NCBI GenBank assembly: GCA_036250195.1
Contig: JAVHZZ010000001.1
Location: forward strand, 395,336,283 to 395,400,282
DNA from: Mixophyes australis
Lineage: Eukaryota; Chordata; Amphibia; Anura; Limnodynastidae
Direction: 5' to 3'
Length of the DNA stretch: 64,000 nt
Part shown: in pieces, positions 1 to 11,065 of the stretch
Position numbering within the stretch: position 1 is the stretch's first letter
Layout: each line of letters opens with the position of its first letter
Position numbers and translations under genes: made by a program
The notes under the pieces: generated by a model
Database searches by the model: none
Seen by the model: only the letters and a program-made list of their open reading frames with translations
Told to the model about the DNA's origin: nothing

Positions 1-935
1 CTATTGGTGGGTGGGAATTATTATTCATTTTGTTTTTGCAATACTGCGTTGGCGAGAGGACATCCAAGATGAAATGGCAGAAAGACAGTCAGTAACGCGA
101 GACAACACAGATGGTGAGAGATAGATCAGGAGAGGATAAATTTGTGTATCATCCACATAGAGATGACACTAAAATAAAAAGGAGCTTATTAGAGATGTGG
201 TGTAGATAGAGAATAGCACAGGAACTAGGACAGAGCCATGTGGTACTCCAAATGATAAATGAAGTGGAGTGGAGGTTGTTCCATAGAAATGAACACCGAA
301 AGAGCGATTAGATCGGTATGATGAGAACCAGGATAGGACAGTGTATTGAAGACCTAGGGATTGTAGCATTTGTATGACAAGAGAGTGGTCAACAGTGTCA
401 AATGCAGCAGAGAGACCCAGGAGAATTAGAATAAAGTAATGGCCTTTAGTTTTAGTTGTGATAAAATAATTGACAACCTTGGGCAGCGCAGCCTCTGGAG
501 TGTTGAGAGCGAAAGCCTGACCGAAGAGAATCCAATAGGTTGTTTGCAGAAAGAAGTGTGTAAGGCAAGTGTAGGCAATTCTCTCAAAAAGTCTGGAGGG
601 GCATGGGAGCAGAGAGATGGGGTGTTAATTTGAGAGTTTGGGTCAGATTTTTTTTTTCTTCCAGAATAGGAGTAATCACTGCGTACTTGAATAGCGATGA
701 AAGATATCAGTAGAGAGAGAGCTAGATTACAGATTTTAGTGAGAGGTGGAATGAGCAAAGGAGGCATGAACCCACCAATTTGTGAGGGTATGGGATCGAG
801 AGGACAGGAGGTAGAGTAGTAAGATAAGAAGAGAGTAGAAACTTCCTCTTCATTTGTGCGATCAAATGAAGAGAAGGTGTCAGAGGTTAATGGGAAGGAA
901 TTTAGTTGATTGCTAGTCAAGGGAGATGATACCAT
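1..935 (-). pseudogene. LINE reverse transcriptase domain, frameshifted and cut by the window edge
   Basis: The minus strand carries the fingers and palm of a LINE reverse transcriptase. Reading leftwards: CPLDPIPS near 800-825, the catalytic block LSAAFDTVDHSLV (about 378-420), WFSSYRSNR (about 310-335), GVPHGSVLVPVLFSIY (about 200-245) and YVDDTQIYPLL (about 125-160). The aspartates of the first block and the YVDD pair are intact, but frame changes and stops occur between blocks (for example between 166 and 169 and near 640). The thumb would lie left of the window. The motifs match the L2/CR1 group. Confidence 0.88.
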
Positions 936-1562
936 TTCAGGTCAGATCTTATCAATCTTGTCCTTGAAATAGGAAGCAAGATCCTATGATGGTAGTCGGG
1001 AGGGTTTGGGGTGGGATGGTTTAAAAGCGATTTAAAGGTGTTAAAAAGATGTTTGGGGTTAGAGGCCTGAGTATAGATGAGATGTTATTAGTATGTTTGT
1101 TTAGCAGTGTCCAGAGCATTTTAATAGTAATGGTAGAAAGCAGTATATGCACTAAAATCATTAGAGGTACAAGATTTACGCCAGTGATGCTCTGCTTTAC
1201 GAGAAAGTTTTTGTAGATTTCGTATTATTTTAGTGTGCCACTGTCGATAATGAAGTCTACGTGGAGTTTGAAGAGTCGCTGGAGCCACTTTATTAAGGGC
1301 AGTTGCTAGGGTATGGTGAAAATGAGGCACTGCAATATCAGGGGAGGAGAATGTAGAAACTGGGAAAAAGTGTTGGAAAGAGGTGTAAAACAGTTATAAA
1401 TCAATAGAATAATATTCCTGCAGGTATGAGGGCTTGGAAGAGTTTGACACTAGGGAAGTTAAAGAATTGAGAGTGAGCGAGTAACTAATAAGGTAATGAT
1501 CCGAGAGTGGGAAAGGAGTGTTAAGGAATTTAGAAATTGAGCATAGTCTAAAGAAAACAAGA

Positions 1563-2240
1563 TCAAGTCAAATGAGTGGCGGATTCAATCCACTGGGAGA
1601 GGTCAAGTGAGGAGGTTAGAGAGAGTAGTTTGGAAGCAGCATTGGAACATGGATTGACAATAGGGATATTGAAATCACCCATGATGATGGTGGGGATGTC
1701 AGAAGATAACAAGTGAGAGAGCCATGCAGAAAAATGCTCAAGAAACTGTTGGTGGGTTCCAGGGATGCGATAGATCACAGCAATACGCATAGAGAATGGG
1801 TTAAAAATCCTAGCACTATGTACTTAAATAGATGTGAACATGAGTGATTGGACATTTGGTAGATCTGTGAACGTGAAGTGAGAGGAGAGTAGTAGTCCAA
1901 CCCCACCTCCTTGTCTGGCACCAGGTTTGATGGTGTGGGTGAAATGGAGGACACCATGTAAAAGGGCTGCAGGTGAGGCAGTGTCTGATTGCGTGAGCCA
2001 TGTTTCTGTTATTGTCAGAAGGTTGAGTTTGTTTGAGGAAGAAGAAGTTGTGTATGGAGATAAGTTTGTTATAAACAGAGCGTGCATTCCAAAGGGCACA
2101 TTTAAAGAACCTTGGAAGAGAAGGGAGACAGGCGATGCATTTGAGGTTTGCTGGATTTCGGTAGTGTTTAGTTATGTGTGTGTGGGAGAAGTAAGAGAGA
2201 CCTGGATTCAGTGATAAATCACCATCTAATAGAAGCAGGA
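1563..2240 (-). pseudogene. LINE APE endonuclease domain, frameshifted
   Basis: This is the endonuclease that would nick target DNA to prime reverse transcription. Visible pieces on the minus strand are NKLNLLTITETWL (about 1970-2020), the Gly-rich GGGVGLLLS (about 1880-1910), VIYRIPGTHQQFLEHF (about 1735-1785) and IIMGDFNIP (about 1660-1690). These correspond to the ETWL, GGGV, VYRPPG and GDFN blocks of APE endonucleases in L2/CR1-like elements. The blocks fall in two or more frames. An internal stop separates the amino-terminal from the carboxy-terminal half, so no complete enzyme is encoded. Confidence 0.85.
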
Positions 2241-2480
2241 AGGAAGAAATATGGGAAAGCAGATTTCAAGATGTGTGTCATTTTAGTTTCTGGCGACAGG
2301 GTGAGTCTGTTATAACTATTGAATTTAAATAAGATAACAGCTCATGAGTGTTAACTAGAGGCAAGTGACATAATGAAGGGTCAATGTGGACAGAGGTGTG
2401 TGTTGCAGAAAGGATGAAGGATGATATATTTCCTAAAGATAATGCCATGAAATGAGAGCAGGAAAAATAAATTAGCAAAA

Positions 2481-3480
2481 ATTGTGATTTAAGAGTAAAA
2501 TAATAAAAAAATGAGAGAATTAAAAGAATTACCTAGTTGTAATGTCCTGTGCAATCAGAGGAATAGCAGAGTTAAGCTGCAGCAGATGTAGATTTCTAGA
2601 TGTCTTCAACTGTTGTTTAACCGTCTTGTTTAACTGTATTTTCTAAACACTTATTGCAGAAAACACGTCTGCCCCCAAGACTGAATGCAAAGATATAGTG
2701 AGGCTTATTTCAAGATAAGTTACAACTGTGCTAATTGGAAGGTGATCAAAGAAGGAAGGTGTGGTCTATTGGGCTTACTCAGACAACATGAGAGCCATGC
2801 CACAGTCATAAAAAAAGGTTCAATGAGCAACAACTTAACATAAGTTACATACATAACATAGGTTACAGTAAACAAAGTTCAATTACATACTTTTCTTCTT
2901 TTAAATACAGGCACAGTTGCATAGATGAGATGAGAGGTTCGGTTCATGTACATACTGGGAGTGGGAAGTAGTTAGGACAGTAGAGATGCGGGAGGGGTGA
3001 GTAAAAGACCATTAGATTAGATAAGTGACATTAGGCAAGAGTGGAGAGGGATTATGTAACCTTCGGCATAGTTGAAGGTGCACTGATGTGGCTGTGTATA
3101 AACACTAGGTAGGGGGGAGCTGGGGTATCAGTTAAAGAGTCAGGGTAAATGGAGAAGCAGGTGTGGTTTGAAGGTGTGAATACATCAACATCATAAGTGA
3201 AACCAACAAGTCATAATAAAACTGCAGCTGTAAGAATTATGGTTGAGAATGAGATGAGCAGGGAGTGTCCAGGCAGTGCACAATGCAGGTGGTGGAGGAT
3301 ATCACAGCTCACAGACGATTGCTGTATGTTGTCCTCATGTAGCAGTATTTCCAGGTAGAAAGTTCCCCTCCTGTTTTCCTCTTGTGTAACGCTTACTATG
3401 CTATCTAAATGTATCAATACACTTGTAACAAATCCACAATTCGAAGAAATCCTCACTTGCCAACAGGCTGACACAGCCTC
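2481..3480 (-). other. possible 5' part of the same LINE; no coding sequence seen
   Basis: This stretch lies directly 5' of the LINE endonuclease. Read on the minus strand, 2920-3190 is pyrimidine-rich, a composition often seen in LINE leader or ORF1 regions. I recognise no ORF1 motif and the true 5' boundary is not visible. It may equally be unrelated host sequence. Confidence 0.3.
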
Positions 3481-6294
3481 GAAGTGCTGGTTAAATAGAG
3501 TCCGAGAGCCATGTGATCAATTTCCTGAATTAACCCCCACTAATCACACACAAACTACAAAGTAAGCAATACAATTGTTAAACAAACAAATAGTTATAGG
3601 GTAAGCATACCATATATCGAATAGATAATATTGCACAACTGATACCTTTAAAGATAACTGGTGCAGTGAGATATTTAACAAATATCTAAAAGATAATAAT
3701 CCACACCTGTTCCATTTAGATATTTACCATATATCTCTCAACGCACCTTCTCATGCTTCATCTAGATTCTCTGTATTCTCTCCTGTCTGACTACCATCCT
3801 CATTGCATATATCCTTGTCGTCAAAAAGTTTTATGGCCTGCCACCCTCTGATGTATTTGTGCATATCATTTTTTTTGTGCGTATTTGGTTGAAGCCTCTG
3901 TTCAAAAACCAAAAGAAATAGAAAGTGCTCTAAATTCACATATAGCTGAAAAAAACCCATATAGCTGTCTATTTCTTTTGGTTTTTGGATTTTTACTTTT
4001 GAGGGGTAGTGACAGCCCCTTTAAACAGCTGCCTTTTCCTAATTACTATTGTTATTTTTTGTAGTCTATTTTGCTTATTTTTGTAATTAAACACTCATTT
4101 TTGTTTATTATTAACCTTGTCCCGCTGGGCCCGAGTTATCACATGGTTTTGAAGCCTTTGCCCCTTTCTCATTGGTTTCTGTGTTTCTCATTCATGCAGT
4201 GAAAACAACTTGTAAGTTATGAAATGGTTACAACATGCTAGACACCCCATTGTTATTACAAATTCCATTATACTGCACAAAACTCCTCAGGTGATTAAAA
4301 TTGTGGGTGGAAGCACGGTTTCAAGTAAGGCAGAAGTATGGCTGTATGGCAGAGTGAGACTGAAGCTGGGGGTTCTGTTGCCGCTTCCCCGGCCCCAGCT
4401 TAAATCTCATAATGCAATACAGCCATCGTGCACACCACAAATGGGAACATTTATTAAATCTTCTCCAAAGTTAACATAAGAAAATGATCTGTGTATTCCA
4501 CAATATCATCTGAACTGTACAAGACAAATAACCAATTGTTGACCACCTTTTCTGTTAACAGTATTCATGTCGGCCATTCAAGGTGTTTCCAGTAATGTTT
4601 CAGGGTCCTAAACAAGGCCAGCAAAGATTTGGTTCTGGACATTAAGCAGTTTCTTTGTGGGTCACTGCAAGATCATAGCAGATTATTCAGCAAACTTAAG
4701 TAGGTAGATCATTCAGGCTTCTAGAAAGTGGTATGTCCATAACTTCTCAACCAGGTGACATTTCTAGAAAATTAGTTGGCACTTCACTGAAAATACATAT
4801 TTTATAGGGAAGGAAGGGGGGTTAGTGGCAAATGTTTTATTTACTCTTGTTGCACATTTTGTGGTAGCTTACAATCTATTTTACTTTAAAGCTCTATACA
4901 GGAAAATGTTGGTTTTGTGGTCTATTTAAATTTACTGGCTGACACAGGACAATTTTACTTCAACTGACCCAAATCCTGCTTTTTTTCATATGCTTTTCAA
5001 CATGATCCAACAGCACAGAGATGTATACATATGTATAAATTTGTTACATTTCTTTTTTTATATGCTATCACTAGACATCAAAAATATTTTGGTTAGCCCA
5101 CCAATAGATAGTCATTTACCAGAGGTAACTCATAGATGGCAAACAAAGAAACTGAACAGGAGTTAGGAAGCTGTTGGTTCTCCTTCTGATCTTGTTATCT
5201 TACCTCAATTATAACACTGCAGGCGTTAATTTTCTTTCCCCATTAATTACTGTTTGATGAACTTACTGTTGTGTTGAGTGAATTCTGCCCCTTTGTCCTT
5301 GCCTGGCATCTATACTGGCAGTGTGAAGTTTACATTAACTCAAAGCACCACTGAGTGCAACAACAGGCTGAAGTAACACACAATTCCTTTTTTTGGTTTT
5401 GTAATTGGCCACACACAAAAAAAAAACAACTACATTTGAAGTGAAACAAAAGCCCTGCAGGAAAACAGATATTTCGTAAAAACCTCACAAAGCAATAGAG
5501 GTGCATCATCTAAGGATCTTTTTCACAATAAGAATCCTATTAGAAAGAAAACACTAAAAGGTAATTGAATTTCCCTCAGTTATCTTCATCTCTGTCAGCT
5601 CCTGCTACAATAACCTACTCTCTAGAGCAGAGATAACTCAATTCCATCCGGATAGCATATGTTATGAATCTCTAAAGCAAACTTGTCTAAATCATTCTGA
5701 TCTTCTATCAAGGTTGGCTGTGGATATGAACTCTGACAGAGAGCAAACATAAATTTAAGTTTATCTTTTTAATAATTCACTTCTTTCTATTTTGATGGCA
5801 GAATTGAACGACATTCTTTGGAATTCTATATTCTCAGGTAACAGGTGCAGATGACCAGATATGTGTGAATTATATAGCATTGGTGCACACTGAGAAGAGA
5901 GTATGCTGAATAAGAGACTACACATTCTTACACAAAAGAATGTCAACTTTTTTGCAAACAAATTTATTTTATTAGTTGTTTTTTTTGTAAATGACAAGAA
6001 ATAAAACCTTTAATGAGAGGTTTAAACAGTTAAAATGGTGCATATACAGGATAATGTTACAAGCTGCTAAGAGCTATTTAGTAAAGGAACGTTTGAGCAC
6101 TTTAGTATTGGCTGAATATCTGTACTTATATGTTCTAAAATTTGATATTATCCTCACTGAAGTCCTAATAAATAAAGGAAATCAGGTTAAAACAAAAACA
6201 CGAAGGAAATGTACTTTTAGGTTTTAAAATAAAATACATATGTATGGAGAGAGATGAGTCTCTATTGCTATCTATATACACATACAAAATGCTC
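3481..6294. other. no gene recognised
   Basis: AT-rich sequence with no ORF that I can assign. The only structured item is the 19-bp inverted repeat at 3903-3987, listed separately. The text around 3600-3760 (repeated ATATTT/ATATCT words) looks like decayed repeat DNA, but I cannot name it. Confidence 0.4.
3903..3987. repeat. 19-bp perfect inverted repeat (hairpin)
   Basis: The arm 3903-3921 (CAAAAACCAAAAGAAATAG) is the exact reverse complement of 3969-3987, leaving a 47-base loop. The loop itself contains a direct repeat of CATATAGCTG. It could be the remnant of a small foldback element. Confidence 0.75.
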
Positions 6295-6528
6295 AAAAGC
6301 ATTTGGACAGACCAGCACTAGTAGTGAAAAAGCATTAAAGGTTTAACTCATAATAACAAATGTTACAGACTCATGGCCAATGATCGCTTCAGTGTCACAA
6401 ACTTTCTTCAGGGGCAAAGTATGTGACATTGAAACAATCGTTGGGTATCAATCAGTCTAACATTTGATATGATGAATTAAACCTTTAATGCTTTTTCACT
6501 ACTAGTGCTGGTCTGTCCAAATGCTTTT
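6295..6528. mobile_element. foldback element with 52-bp perfect terminal inverted repeats
   Basis: Positions 6295-6346 are the exact reverse complement of 6477-6528 (outer end AAAAGCATTTGGACAGACCA). The inner part is also roughly palindromic: the left side around CAGTGTCACAAACTTTCTTC pairs imperfectly with the right side around AAAGTATGTGACATTGAA, so the whole 234 bp can fold on itself. It has no coding capacity. This is the build of a palindromic miniature element, but I cannot assign it to a superfamily because no clear target duplication is visible. Confidence 0.8.
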
Positions 6529-6656
6529 AGAACACCGTTTGCTTACAAGTACCTGGCTGGAATGTGCACAGTGCAGTGAAGACATGAGAGTACTGAGAGC
6601 ATCTCCTCTATGGACTAATATATATATACACACATACATATACAAACACACACACA

Positions 6657-6659
<3 letters not shown>

Positions 6660-6752
<93 letters not shown>

Positions 6753-6768
6753 ATATATATATATATAT

Positions 6769-6812
<44 letters not shown>
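6660..6812. repeat. compound microsatellite (TA)n then (CA)n
   Basis: A TA dinucleotide tract runs from about 6663 to 6742. It is followed by mixed ACAT/TA words and an (AC)n tract at about 6774-6811, then (ACAT)n to about 6845. The open frames across this region encode only IY, TH or CV repeats and are not genes. Confidence 0.97.
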
Positions 6813-6813
<1 letters not shown>

Positions 6814-6849
6814 TAGACCTACATACATACATACATACAAACATACACA

Positions 6850-7147
6850 CAAAGGCAAACCGAGGGGAGGGGAGTTCCTAGTGCCTGGAAACCCCTCTCC
6901 AAGCTTGGGGCATTGTATAATTGATGTGGCTGGACCCTGCCCCCGCTTCACATGGCTATGCTCAAAAAGAGAGAGCTGCATGCACCTAACAGTAGTGCAC
7001 GCAGCATTGCCCCTGTATATTATGAGGATAAAGAGAGTTGAAGAGCAGCCAAGCACTCTAAAAAATCATAGCCACGCATGCTGGTCACGCCCACTGGCGG
7101 CGTGGTGTGGAAACCCCCCTCTGCAAATCCTGTATTTGCCCCTGATA
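6850..7147. repeat. probable interspersed element with ragged inverted ends
   Basis: This unusually G/C-rich block in AT-rich surroundings begins near GGCAAACCGAGGGG. It ends with the complement of GGGGCAAATACAGGATTTGC, giving loosely matching inverted ends. It looks like a short non-autonomous DNA element. The assignment rests on composition and general resemblance only. Confidence 0.35.
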
Positions 7148-7409
7148 CATAAATACACATTATATATAAAAAAATGAATAAAGTGTAACTGTAGTGGAAT
7201 AAACAGACTGTGAGCGAAGGAAGTAGCCCAGGACTTCCTCACAGTTCAGTCTGTGAAACTAAAACCTGGAGGTGGCAGTTTTGACATTAATACCAAACAT
7301 GTGATATAAAAGGGAAGTTATTGTTTGATGGACCAAGTGGCCATGTAGTGATTAACCCCTTGTCACACACACGTCACGCAGTCTCATGGGAGTCCTGTTT
7401 TGCGACACA

Positions 7410-7525
7410 TGCTAACAAACCCATACATGCATGGGAAAACATACAAAGATATGGCCCTGGAAAGAACTGAAGCCATGATCCCAGTGCTCTGAGTCAGCAA
7501 TGCTACCCGCACAGTGGTAGCACAG
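7410..7525 (+). repeat. fragment of the same short repeat seen at 11258 and 24230
   Basis: Words such as GGGAAAACATACAAAGAT and TGATCCCAGTGCTCTGAGTC fit the far part of a short vertebrate interspersed repeat: cross-family text about maxima of the type AACATACAAACTCC and GACCCCAGTGCTGTGAGGC. The near part, including the TTTATATAGCGCC block, is present at 11258-11410 in the same orientation. The family name is not certain. Confidence 0.5.
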
Positions 7526-9062
7526 AAGATATATAGACAAAATTGTGATCCTGAGAGAAGACATCTTGTGTGTACAGGAGGACATGCTGCCAGTGGTCCC
7601 ACTGAAGGGCACTGCAACCAACAGCTTCGCCGTCTGACACGGCTAACAGAACAGTAACTTGAGAATAGCTGCAGAGCAAGGTCATGTCCAATGACATTGC
7701 TTACATTTTGTTAAAGGATGAAGAAGCTTACATTTATATATTTGAGAATGCAATTAGTAACTGTTTTATACAAGGCAACTTGGATTTGGATATGGATACT
7801 CAATCCAAACTGCATTTAAGGTAAAAGTCACACAATCTGAGTAAACTGAACCCTCAGATGACAATTAGGATGTGTCCTTTAGGGGCACATCTCTACCAGC
7901 AAGCTGAAGTCATCCAATGCTTCCTATACATCTGAGTAGCCTTGGTCTGAAATCATAACTTTGAACATTCTGGCAGCTTAAAACGAGTCTAATTCTATTA
8001 TAGATGTTTCTGTATCACTATTACAACTTGTATGGGAAAATCAGGTATTACCAATATGGAAGTTTATGGAAAAAGCAAATCTGCAAGATCTCCTCAATAA
8101 CAAAACAAAGCAGTTTGCAATGGTATTGTAAATATTCAAAATTTAGACCATCTCTAGGGCTGCACTGTTACAATATCAACCAAATCAAGACTTGTGCTCT
8201 ATAGTGACTATGTGACCACTATTATTAGTACCTCACTATGTAAGTGTGGTTTGGAAAATATTAATCTCTTAAACTGTACTGACCACAACCCCTCAACTAA
8301 AGAGATATTCTAACAACGGTGTGATTATCCTTCACAGCTGTCAACATGTTTTGTATCCAGCTAAAAAAGCACATATGCTCAGCATGCACTCTGTTTAAAG
8401 GGATCAGTGCTTAGGTGGGTGCTTGCTCTCTATATTGCATGACTTTTTAATACCTCTCACCATTTGGAAAGCCAAAGCCCCCGACCATAATTATGGTGTG
8501 GTTTGCTGTTCTGTACACAATGTGTTCCTATAGAGATGAATGGAGAGTAGAGCGACGTGCTTTTAACTTAAATTGAGCAAGCAACATCAAAAATAACCAC
8601 CACACAGTTGTAATTAGGACTGTAAAGGTGACCCACACCCACATTTTCATAAGACCCAGGAGATGGCTGGGCTGGGGAACAGGGGGCATGTCCCATAGCA
8701 GACAACTTGAGCTGTGTCACTGAGCTACCTGCATTTTTTTTTTCTTTAAAATGTTCCGAATAGACTGCTGAGCCAAGTCTTGCCCCCTGGAAAAAATTTG
8801 TCAGCCAGCCTCTCATAAGACCACGCCCTATTCTGTGTCCAAGAATCAGGACAGTCCTGGAAAAAGGACCTATTTAGAGATAAGCTGTTGGCTTTGTAAT
8901 CTATTAGACATCATAAATACATGGCAAGCGATTTCACAGCAAGTGTAAATAAAATGCTCTGCTTCTTTATCATGCATACATCTAGCCGGTTGATCCCCCG
9001 TCCCCCCACCAAAGCTTTCATTTGCGGCCACCAGTTGCATTTTTAACACAAAGCATGTCAGT
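7526..9062. other. no gene recognised
   Basis: I see no exon with convincing splice sites and no long ORF. A moderately GC-rich patch at about 8600-8830 may be another decayed repeat. The short open frames here have no recognisable motifs. Confidence 0.35.
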
Positions 9063-10003
9063 CAAACTTCTGCCCTGCTAGAGATGCCTTGGTCAACTGT
9101 AAAGGCGGTTATTGTGATGTAGAAATGTCTAGGAGCAACAACAGCTCAGCCGTAAATAGGTTGGCTACACAGGACGGGACCGGTGAGTGCTGAAGCAGGT
9201 AGTGAGTAAAGATAGCCCGTCATTGATTGCAACGCTCACTACAGAGTTCCAAACTGGCTCTGGAAGCAACATCGGCACAATTGCTCAACGGGAGATTCAC
9301 AGATTGCGTTTCCATTGGCAAGCAGCAGCGCACAAGCCTCAGATTACCATGCAGAATGCCAAAACGTCCACTGAAATGGAGTAAAAGCACATCGATATTG
9401 GACTCTGGAGCAGTGGAAACACGTTCTCTGGAGTGACAAATCACACTTCACCATATGACAGTCTGACGGACAACAATCTGGGTTTGGTGGATGTCGGGAG
9501 AATGCTTTTTTTCCCCAAATGCGTACTGTCAACTGTAAAGTTTGGTTAAATATTTAGAATGGTCTGGGCCCCTTCTTGAGAATTGTGTACACTTTGTGAC
9601 AATGTTTAGGGGGAAGGTTCTTTCCTCTTTCAGCATGACAATGCCCACCATGCACAAGGCAAGGTCCATCAAAAAATATTTTCCAGAGTTTGGTGTGTAA
9701 GAACTTGACTGACCTGCACAGCTCCATGACTTCAAACTCATCGAACACCTTTGGGAAGAATTGGAATGCAGACTACAAGGCGTCCCTCACCCCCCAACCT
9801 CACTAATGTTTTTGTGCCTGAACGCACGTAAATCCCCGAAGCTATGTTCCAAAATCTAGTGGAAATTCTTCCCAGAAGAGTGGAGGGTATTATAACAGCA
9901 AAGGGGGACAAACTCCAAATGAATGCTTACGTTTTTGGACTGATGTTCAACAAGCACACTGATGTAATGTTCGGGTGTCCACATCCTTTTGGCCATGTAA
10001 ATG
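9063..10003 (+). mobile_element. Tc1-like DNA transposon, 5'-truncated and internally deleted
   Basis: The plus strand tracks the Tc1-like family common in fish and amphibians. Landmarks are CTGCCCTGCTAGAGATGCC at 9071, GGACTCTGGAGCAGTGGAAA near 9400, TTTCAGCATGACAATGCCCA near 9630, CACAGCTCCATGACTTCAAA near 9718 and CTAGTGGAAATTCTTCCCAG near 9858. The right end has the terminal text GGTGTCCACATCCTTTTGGC near 9975. The transposase runs from the helix-turn-helix part through the DDE domain, but it is shifted repeatedly. A segment is missing near 9550, where the usual Gly-rich stretch should sit. The left terminal inverted repeat is absent. Confidence 0.88.
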
Positions 10004-11065
10004 TATTATTGTCAAATTGTTTTGCTTCATCTTTAAGATCCATCATGTGTGTAAACTACTCGTGGAAAAAAACAAAACATGTAATATTTCATAGATAACA
10101 TTTTAGTGTAATATCAAGCGTCCACTGCATTGTAATACAAATGGACTTCAGTACTCATTTATTTATTTTTTCTCTGTTATGCTAATATACTGTATTTCTA
10201 AAAATTTTCTGTCTTTGTTGCTTGCTTTCCTTTCCATCAACTCTGAAGCCTTTTGTCTTATCCTGTGATCGTAGAAATGCATAATGCTTGCAATGTTTTT
10301 TTTTGTGTGTGTGTGAGGGGGGGGGGGGGGGGGGGAGTTTTGTAGGGAATAAGTATAAGAACACACACTTCTGCCCTCCTCACAGTGTATATGTGTCTGT
10401 ATGCATATGCATTAAACTATTTGGTGTCTTTAAGGCATCTCATTTGTACGCATGTGCAGTTTTACAGGCTTAAAAGGTTACTGGCTGTTTTCTTTTTGAT
10501 TTATTGTTTCCTAAGACAAAGCTGAATCCGTGGAAAAAAGTAGCCTAAGGTCTATAGATCATTATGAAAAGAAACTGGTCTGTGTTTACCACATCTCGAG
10601 AACAGAATATAAAGCAGAAAGGAATAAGATTAACATTGCAAAGAATCCTTGAATTTTACACATGATGAAACCAAACTAAAAAGAAAAAAAAGGGTAAATT
10701 TAATGCACCTTACAAATGTTGCATTTAATTATTGTTTAGAAATCATGGATAGATCTCTCTTACTCAGCATCATTTCTAAGTGGGGAAATGCACTGGTTAT
10801 TTTAAATCATATCTTTAGTGAGGTAAAAGGAATAGTAACTTTCATAAAAAAAAGACAAAAAAATCTTGCAGACATAATATAAATGCAGCTGCCTACTTTT
10901 AAGGAATGGTAGAGGAATAAAAAAGCCATTTCAACTCCTTACCAAATACAGAATTAGGTGCTTTCTGCACACAGCCTATAAAATTGCTCAATAGGTGCTA
11001 TATTCCTCACACTGGCCAATTTCAGGTACTGGAAGTGGAATTCAAGAAAATATACACTTAGCATA
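10004..11065. other. no gene recognised; contains a 19-G run
   Basis: Intronic or intergenic AT-rich sequence. I see only a homopolymer G tract at 10317-10335 and short simple-sequence stretches. Confidence 0.4.
10317..10335 (+). repeat. homopolymer of 19 G
   Basis: A GT tract (about 10304-10314) runs into GA and then nineteen uninterrupted G residues. Such a run could form a G-quadruplex and is also a typical place for assembly length error. Confidence 0.95.

Larger units (their letters stand above)
1..2480 (-). mobile_element. L2/CR1-type LINE, broken; runs off the left edge
   Basis: A non-LTR retrotransposon lies on the minus strand, its 5' side near 2480 and its 3' side cut by the window edge. 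Read leftwards it shows the short motif DGDLSLNPG near 2200, an APE-type endonuclease, a linker with basic and Trp-rich text such as RRLHYRQWHTKI near 1220-1265, and a reverse transcriptase. The reading changes frame many times, so the copy is dead. The endonuclease-to-RT order and the GVPxGS and YVDD motifs fit the L2/CR1 group; the exact clade is not resolved. It is probably an old insertion in host intron or intergenic DNA. Confidence 0.85.

Noticed and set aside
1927..2214. 95-codon plus-strand frame
   Set aside because: It is the antisense shadow of the LINE endonuclease on the minus strand.
6521..7177. 218-codon open frame on the plus strand
   Set aside because: Most of it is the translation of (TA)n and (CA)n microsatellites (IY and TH repeats); the rest falls in a probable repeat.
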